18,090 bases of DNA. It comes from Candidatus Curtissbacteria bacterium (GTDB taxonomy: Bacteria; Patescibacteriota; Microgenomatia; Curtissbacterales; GWA2-41-24). Of this stretch, positions 14,375-18,090 are shown one piece after another. Below the pieces are notes generated by a model. It did not search any database and was not told the DNA's origin. It saw only the letters and a program-made list of their open reading frames with translations. The stretch lies in assembly GCA_030688205.1 (NCBI GenBank), contig JAUYIQ010000092.1:1-18090 (forward strand), given 5' to 3'. A program made the translations under genes and the position numbers. Each line of letters opens with the position of its first letter. Positions within the stretch are counted from its first letter, which is position 1.

Positions 14375-14380
14375 ATTATA
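14375..14380 (-). promoter_or_regulatory. Perfect TATAAT -10 for hicBA
   Basis: TATAAT on the minus strand, 9 nt before the hicB ATG, with predicted start about 3 nt before the ATG. No good -35 at 16-18 bp was found. It indicates that hicBA has its own promoter rather than depending on lepA. Confidence 0.5.
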
Positions 14381-14410
14381 GCAGAATCTTGCCGCAATCG
14401 CTTTTTACAA

Positions 14411-14451
14411 GTTTTGAAGCTAAAAAATTTAATGATTTAAATCTTCAAAAC
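14411..14451 (-). repeat. Nested inverted repeat at the lepA 3' end / hicBA junction
   Basis: GTTTTGAAG (14411-14419) is a perfect inverse of CTTCAAAAC (14443-14451). Inside it, ATTTAA (14427-14432) pairs with TTAAAT (14437-14442) around a 4-nt loop, leaving a 7-nt bulge. The structure includes the lepA stop codon. On the minus strand the inner AU stem is followed by a T-run, so it could be a weak terminator for lepA, or a scar of the cassette junction. Confidence 0.55.
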
Positions 14452-14481
14452 CGCTAAGAAAGCATCCTGGGGAATATCGAC
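14437..14481 (-). repeat. Imperfect direct repeat, lepA-proximal copy, flanking hicBA
   Basis: Partner of the repeat at 13873-13917. It is the functional lepA 3' end, including the TAA stop. Of 9 differences, 8 are silent in the LepA frame. Confidence 0.8.
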
Positions 14482-16182
14482 TTGGCCAAAACGTCTCATT
14501 CTTTTTTTGCCCTTCTTCTGTTTTTCCAAAAGTTTCATTTTGCGGGTGACGTCGCCGCCATAGAGTTTGGCAGTAACATCTTTGCGGAAAGAAGCGATTG
14601 TTTCACGGGCTATGATTTTGCCGCCGATTGCTGCCTGAATTGGGATAGGAATCTGCTGCTTTGGAATAGCATCTTTTAGTTTTTCGACAAACTTTCTGCC
14701 GATTGTCTCTGCTTTTTCGCTTGGAACGATTTGTGCAAGTCCTTCTATTGGCTCGTGATTTACCAGAATATCCAGTTTTACTAATTTTGCCGGACGATAA
14801 TCTGCAAGTTCGAAGTCTAGAGAAGCGTAGCCTGATGTTACTGTTTTAAGTTGGTCGTAAAAACCTACTATTAAATCCAACAGCGGGATGCTCGCTTCTG
14901 TTTTTTGGAGACTGCCTATATTTTCGATGTTTGTTACCTCCCCGCGCCTGTCGTGGACAAGAATTGATATGGCACCATAATATTTTTCCGGAGCAAAAAT
15001 TGTCACTTTTGCATAGGGTTCTTTTACTTCTCTTGCTGTAGGATCAAAATCTGAGGGCTTGTTGATTTCCTGTCCGTCCATCATAAAATTTACAGAGGGA
15101 GAAGTTGCGATAATATCCAGGTCATATTCGCGCTCTAACCTTTCCTGGGTGATTTGGGCATGCAGGAGTCCTAGAAAACCAACTCGAAAACCCATCCCGA
15201 GACTGACTGATGATTCGGGAGAAAAACTCAAAGAGGCATCGTTGAGTTTTAACTTTTCCAAACCGATTTTCAACTTCGGAAGATCATGTGTGTCTGTCGG
15301 GTAAAAAGATAAAAAGACAACTGGTTTGGCTTCCTGATAACCGGGGAGTGGTTTTGCAGGATTTTTGGGACTGGTAATTGTGTCCCCTACTTTGACTTTG
15401 GCGATGTCTTTAAGGTTGGTGACTATAAAGCCGACTTCGCCTGCAGACAGTTGATTTACATAAACAGGTTTTGGCGAAAGATAGCCTATTTGTAAAACTT
15501 CAGCTATTGCATTGGTTGCCATTAAGACGACGTTATCGCCAACTTTAATTTGTTCACCAAACATTCGGACTGTTGCAATAACCCCTTTATATGGATCTAG
15601 GGAGGAATCAAAAATAAGAGCTTGTGGCACATTGCTTGTAGAAATAGGTTGTGAAATCCTATTTATCACAGCTTCAATTACAGACTCTACGTTTTCCCCT
15701 GTTTTGGCGCTAACTTTTAGAATTTCGCCTTCTGTAAAGCCTAATGACATAAGTTCTTCTTGAGTTTTTTCGACTTCTGCCTGTGGTGAGTCAATTTTGT
15801 TGATGACAGGAATTAGAGTTAGGTTAGCATTGAGGGCGAGGTTAAAGTTGGAAAGAGTTTGGGCCTGAATTCCCTGGGTTGCATCGACTATAAGTATTGC
15901 GCCTTCGACTGACGCAAGGGATCTTGAAACTTCGTAGGAAAAATCGACGTGGCCAGGAGTATCGATGAGATTTAGACTGTAGACTGTAGACTGTAGACTG
16001 TAGACGAGCCTGATCGCTTTCAACTTAATAGTGATGCCGTGTTCGCGTTCGAGTTCCAGACTGTCAAGAAGTTGGGCTTGGTGAGCACTACCTACCGCTC
16101 CGCAGATTTCCATAATACGGTCGGCAAGAGTGGATTTGCCGTGGTCGATATGTGCTATAAGGCAGAAGTTACGGATGTTCAT
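14437..16182 (-). CDS. lepA: Elongation factor 4 (LepA), ribosome-associated GTPase
   Basis: 581 residues, near the usual 600. G1 AHIDHGKS (10-17), G2 HGITIK (49-54), G3 DTPGH (74-78) and G4 NKID (128-131) are intact. The EF-G-like domains and the LepA-specific C-terminal domain (MRRFGQVDIPQDAFLAVLKI end) follow. LepA acts on ribosomes in translation quality control or initiation. Residues 60-71 (VYSLQSTVYSL and flanks), the strand-loop-strand between G2 and G3, are encoded by a 7-bp tandem repeat. No Shine-Dalgarno is present; TAAACT with an upstream TG ends 7 nt before the ATG and may be a weak leaderless promoter. The 3' end is duplicated beyond hicBA. Confidence 0.97.
   Translation of the reverse strand: MNIRNFCLIAHIDHGKSTLADRIMEICGAVGSAHQAQLLDSLELEREHGITIKLKAIRLVYSLQSTVYSLNLIDTPGHVDFSYEVSRSLASVEGAILIVDATQGIQAQTLSNFNLALNANLTLIPVINKIDSPQAEVEKTQEELMSLGFTEGEILKVSAKTGENVESVIEAVINRISQPISTSNVPQALIFDSSLDPYKGVIATVRMFGEQIKVGDNVVLMATNAIAEVLQIGYLSPKPVYVNQLSAGEVGFIVTNLKDIAKVKVGDTITSPKNPAKPLPGYQEAKPVVFLSFYPTDTHDLPKLKIGLEKLKLNDASLSFSPESSVSLGMGFRVGFLGLLHAQITQERLEREYDLDIIATSPSVNFMMDGQEINKPSDFDPTAREVKEPYAKVTIFAPEKYYGAISILVHDRRGEVTNIENIGSLQKTEASIPLLDLIVGFYDQLKTVTSGYASLDFELADYRPAKLVKLDILVNHEPIEGLAQIVPSEKAETIGRKFVEKLKDAIPKQQIPIPIQAAIGGKIIARETIASFRKDVTAKLYGGDVTRKMKLLEKQKKGKKRMRRFGQVDIPQDAFLAVLKI
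15973..16005 (-). repeat. 7-bp tandem repeat inside lepA
   Basis: TAGACTG on the plus strand occurs four times perfectly, plus five bases of a fifth copy. Because the unit is 7 bp, gain or loss of one copy shifts the lepA frame, whereas three copies (21 bp) would preserve it. The translated product is a VYSLQST-type heptapeptide that replaces an otherwise variable loop. Confidence 0.95.
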
Positions 16183-16229
16183 GACGATCAGTTTATCAGA
16201 AAACTCAGAGTATCGGGAGATCGGACAAC

Positions 16230-16242
16230 CAGATTATCCAGA
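16230..16242. repeat. 13-bp inverted repeat, left copy, at the S23-like gene
   Basis: CAGATTATCCAGA, the exact inverse complement of 16633-16645, spanning the stop codon of the S23-like gene. CCAGATT occurs three times in a row here with short spacers. Confidence 0.7.
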
Positions 16243-16593
16243 TTGCCAGATTTGATGAAGTTTGTTAATTCTTTTAGAAAGAGTTTTATATTCATTCGCA
16301 AGTTCATACGCGCTAACTTTAAGATGTGGTAGGGCAATCGATATTGTTCTTAAGTGGGTTATTGTTTCATCGCTTGAGCCCAATGCTATTTTTAGGAATC
16401 TTTTAAACTCAGCTCCAGATGACTTTTTTGCAAAGCCTTCTGCTATGTTTGCAGGAATAGACTTTGAACATCTCTTACATTGTTTTACTGAATCATATTC
16501 AGATATGGGGATTCTTTTGAGAAAACCGTAGAGTTTGTCCATCAGGTCTAGTGATTGTTGATAAACTTCTAAATCGGTTACATCTCTGATCAT
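16234..16593 (-). CDS. Four-helix-bundle protein, S23 / 23S rRNA intervening-sequence family
   Basis: 119 residues, the normal length. Family hallmarks: DLEVYQQSLDLMDKLYGFLK (7-26), SIPANIAEGFAKKSSGAEFKRFLKIALGSSDE (44-75, the usual IPsNIAEG and EF-x-xFL-x-IA-x-GS-x-xE positions), and a last helix rich in Leu/Lys. Members were first described inside 23S rRNA intervening sequences but occur widely as stand-alone genes; their role is unclear. This copy lies between murJ and lepA with short inverted repeats just outside its ends. TATAAT lies exactly 6 nt before the ATG, predicting a leaderless transcript. The C-terminal codons run into the CCAGATT repeats, so the repeat shapes the last residues (HQIWQSG). 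Confidence 0.92.
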   Translation of the reverse strand: MIRDVTDLEVYQQSLDLMDKLYGFLKRIPISEYDSVKQCKRCSKSIPANIAEGFAKKSSGAEFKRFLKIALGSSDETITHLRTISIALPHLKVSAYELANEYKTLSKRINKLHQIWQSG

Positions 16594-16599
16594 AATCTG

Positions 16600-16605
16600 A
16601 TTATA
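16600..16605 (-). promoter_or_regulatory. TATAAT 6 nt before the S23-like gene (leaderless -10)
   Basis: Minus strand TATAAT (16605-16600), CAGATT, then ATG at 16593, so the predicted +1 is the start codon itself. No clear -35 at 16-18 bp. Confidence 0.5.
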
Positions 16606-16632
16606 TCTGAAATTCTGAGTTATCCGAGTTTC

Positions 16633-16645
16633 TCTGGATAATCTG
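16633..16645. repeat. 13-bp inverted repeat, right copy, at the S23-like gene
   Basis: TCTGGATAATCTG, the exact inverse complement of 16230-16242, located 2 nt from the murJ stop codon. A further shared word (AACTCAGA at 16202-16209, TCTGAGTT at 16614-16621) occurs on both sides but in non-mirrored order, so these are not simple terminal inverted repeats. Confidence 0.7.
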
Positions 16646-16647
16646 AA

Positions 16648-18090
16648 TTAGGGGTTTGGTTCCTGTGCTTCGATTGAAGTGGGAGCCGGGTTTTTCAACT
16701 TGGTAGGAAGGGCTATTATTCTTTTGCCCAGATTGTAGAAAATAACAACTTCCTGCACTTTAAGTATCCAGGAAAGAAAAATATAAACTGACAAACCTAC
16801 AAATGTTGCCACACCCGTCAAAAGAATGAGCCCGATTGTTTTTGTTGTGTCGAAGATAAGCTGGTCTAAAAGTTTCATAGGAATGTAGAGCGAAATTGCT
16901 GTCAGGACACTAATAAATATCATTTTTACGACCGGGAGGAGGAGTTCTTTCTTGTTAAATGAGACTTTTCTGTCAAGAAAAATTAGCATGAGAGTGGCAT
17001 TTATTATATTGCTTATCGAATACGCCAGAGCAAGATAGACGATAGAAAGATGAAGTACAGGAATGAAAATCAGCGCCAATATAATATTAAGACTGACAGA
17101 GATAGAATTAATTATTACAGGAGTTTTACTGTCCCGTATTGTATGGAACCCTCTTAAAAGAAGCAGGCCAATTGCTTGAGCTGCAACTCCTGCCGAAAAT
17201 GCAATTAAGGTTCTTCCGGTTAAAACCGTGATATCCCAAGGAAATTCTTGAGCTCCAAATGCCAAACGTACTACCGGAATACGAAGAATCGCAAGAATTG
17301 CAGCTGCCGGGAAAATCAAAAATAAAATTTGATGAAAAGACTCTGTAAATATTCTTTTGAATTGTTCATACCTTTTGGCATTAAATTCGATAGACAAAGA
17401 TGGCAGAGCTGCTTGAGCCAGACTTCCGGCGAAAAGGGCGATGGGGACAAGCTGAAGTACCTGAGCATAATTAAAAGCTGTTATGGAACCTGCTAATGCA
17501 TACGAAGCCAGACGAATATTAATTAGATCTGCAACTCGCAGTAGGCCCAGAGAGATGGACCTCGGCCACATCAGAGATAACATTTCTCTAACGTCCCGGT
17601 TTTTAAAATCAAAGCTGGGTTTAAACCGGTAACCCAGAGATAGCGCTAGAGGCAACTGAACTACTAAGTGCAAAAGTGCACCAAGTATCATTCCGAAAGC
17701 AGGAGCATATATATCGAATACCGGGACTAAAAATATGATTGAGATAATAATCCCAACATTATAAAAAACGGCGGCTAGTGCCGGAACTAGAAATCTTTGG
17801 AATGATTGCAGAATGCCTGTTATAAAAATCGAAATAACAAAAAAGGCCTGAGCAAAAATCATAATTCTTAATAGTTTTGCTATCTGAGCTTGAGTTGTGG
17901 GATCCCGCTCTATTACGCCTGGTGCCAAAAGAGGCGCAATGATGTCTGCGAATAGAAAAATAATCACCAAAAATACAAGGAATACAACAATTCCTAAGGT
18001 AATCATTTTATTTGAAAGTTCCCAAGCTTTATCTAATTTATCCTTCGCCAGATATTGGGAAAATACGGGGATGAAGGCCAGTGCAATAGT
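16648..18090 (-). CDS. murJ: MurJ-like lipid II flippase (MOP superfamily), N-terminus beyond window
   Basis: 480 residues visible. The frame stays open to the right edge beyond the internal Met at 18006: the 28 residues upstream include AFIPVFSQYLAKDKLDKAWE, a conserved part of the MurJ N-terminal region. The true start is therefore outside the window and an estimated 40-70 residues are missing. About a dozen hydrophobic segments follow, including the internal motifs SLGLLRVADLINIRLASYA and AGVAAQAIGLLLLRGFHTIRDSKTPV typical of MurJ/MviN. The C-terminal tail is polar (NPAPTSIEAQEPNP). MurJ flips lipid II across the membrane for peptidoglycan synthesis. Its stop is 2 nt from a repeat and about 55 nt before the S23-like gene. 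Confidence 0.93.
   Translation of the reverse strand, partial: TIALAFIPVFSQYLAKDKLDKAWELSNKMITLGIVVFLVFLVIIFLFADIIAPLLAPGVIERDPTTQAQIAKLLRIMIFAQAFFVISIFITGILQSFQRFLVPALAAVFYNVGIIISIIFLVPVFDIYAPAFGMILGALLHLVVQLPLALSLGYRFKPSFDFKNRDVREMLSLMWPRSISLGLLRVADLINIRLASYALAGSITAFNYAQVLQLVPIALFAGSLAQAALPSLSIEFNAKRYEQFKRIFTESFHQILFLIFPAAAILAILRIPVVRLAFGAQEFPWDITVLTGRTLIAFSAGVAAQAIGLLLLRGFHTIRDSKTPVIINSISVSLNIILALIFIPVLHLSIVYLALAYSISNIINATLMLIFLDRKVSFNKKELLLPVVKMIFISVLTAISLYIPMKLLDQLIFDTTKTIGLILLTGVATFVGLSVYIFLSWILKVQEVVIFYNLGKRIIALPTKLKNPAPTSIEAQEPNP

Noticed and set aside
15973..16005. Possible CRISPR-like or intergenic satellite repeat
   Set aside because: The unit is 7 bp with no spacers and lies in frame within lepA; it is a coding microsatellite.
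18006..18006. Met at 18006 as the murJ start
   Set aside because: The frame is open to the window edge and the upstream codons match conserved MurJ sequence, so this Met is internal.

Overview
This looks like a piece of chromosome from a reduced-genome bacterium, most likely Candidate Phyla Radiation (Patescibacteria), probably Microgenomates-like. That placement is inferred from several features: a translation cluster pared down to nusA-infB-(NrnA-like)-rpsO-pnp without rimP, rbfA, truB or ribF between them; an IF-2 of only 481 residues; an HrcA of 240 residues; a four-helix-bundle (S23-like) gene; and few Shine-Dalgarno sites. TGA, TAA and TAG all behave as stops (the glycosyltransferase ends in TGA), so code 11 fits. 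All genes lie on the minus strand except one membrane glycosyltransferase at 7050-8549.

Layout from the right, in the direction of transcription. A MurJ-type flippase enters from the right edge. A small S23-like gene follows, with short inverted repeats at its ends. Then comes lepA (EF4), which carries a 7-bp tandem repeat in its GTPase domain. A hicB-hicA toxin-antitoxin pair sits just after lepA, and just after hicA is a second, vestigial copy of the lepA 3' end. The pair is therefore bracketed by direct copies of the lepA terminus. An unrecognised 124-residue gene follows.

Next is a heat-shock operon: hrcA-grpE-dnaK-two unknown small genes-dnaJ. It is headed by a near-consensus promoter overlapped by a CIRCE-like operator whose spacer is one base longer than usual. 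The two unknown genes are packed without gaps between dnaK and a zinc-finger-less dnaJ. The plus-strand glycosyltransferase converges on dnaJ.

nusA starts divergently from the glycosyltransferase. It has a strong promoter and, between promoter and start codon, a compact intrinsic-terminator hairpin that could be an attenuator. infB follows, then a DHH-superfamily protein that appears to have lost its metal ligands. rpsO has its own promoter, a long imperfect hairpin separates it from pnp, and a membrane-anchored protein gene begins inside the pnp 3' end and runs off the left edge.

The most notable signals are: (1) TATAAT-like hexamers exactly 6 nt before the start codons of dnaJ, the S23-like gene and the 124-residue gene, with similar short spacings at hicB, hrcA and the glycosyltransferase, suggesting leaderless transcripts; (2) the lepA 3'-end duplication around hicBA; (3) the possible nusA attenuator; (4) the two uncharacterised genes inside the chaperone operon.
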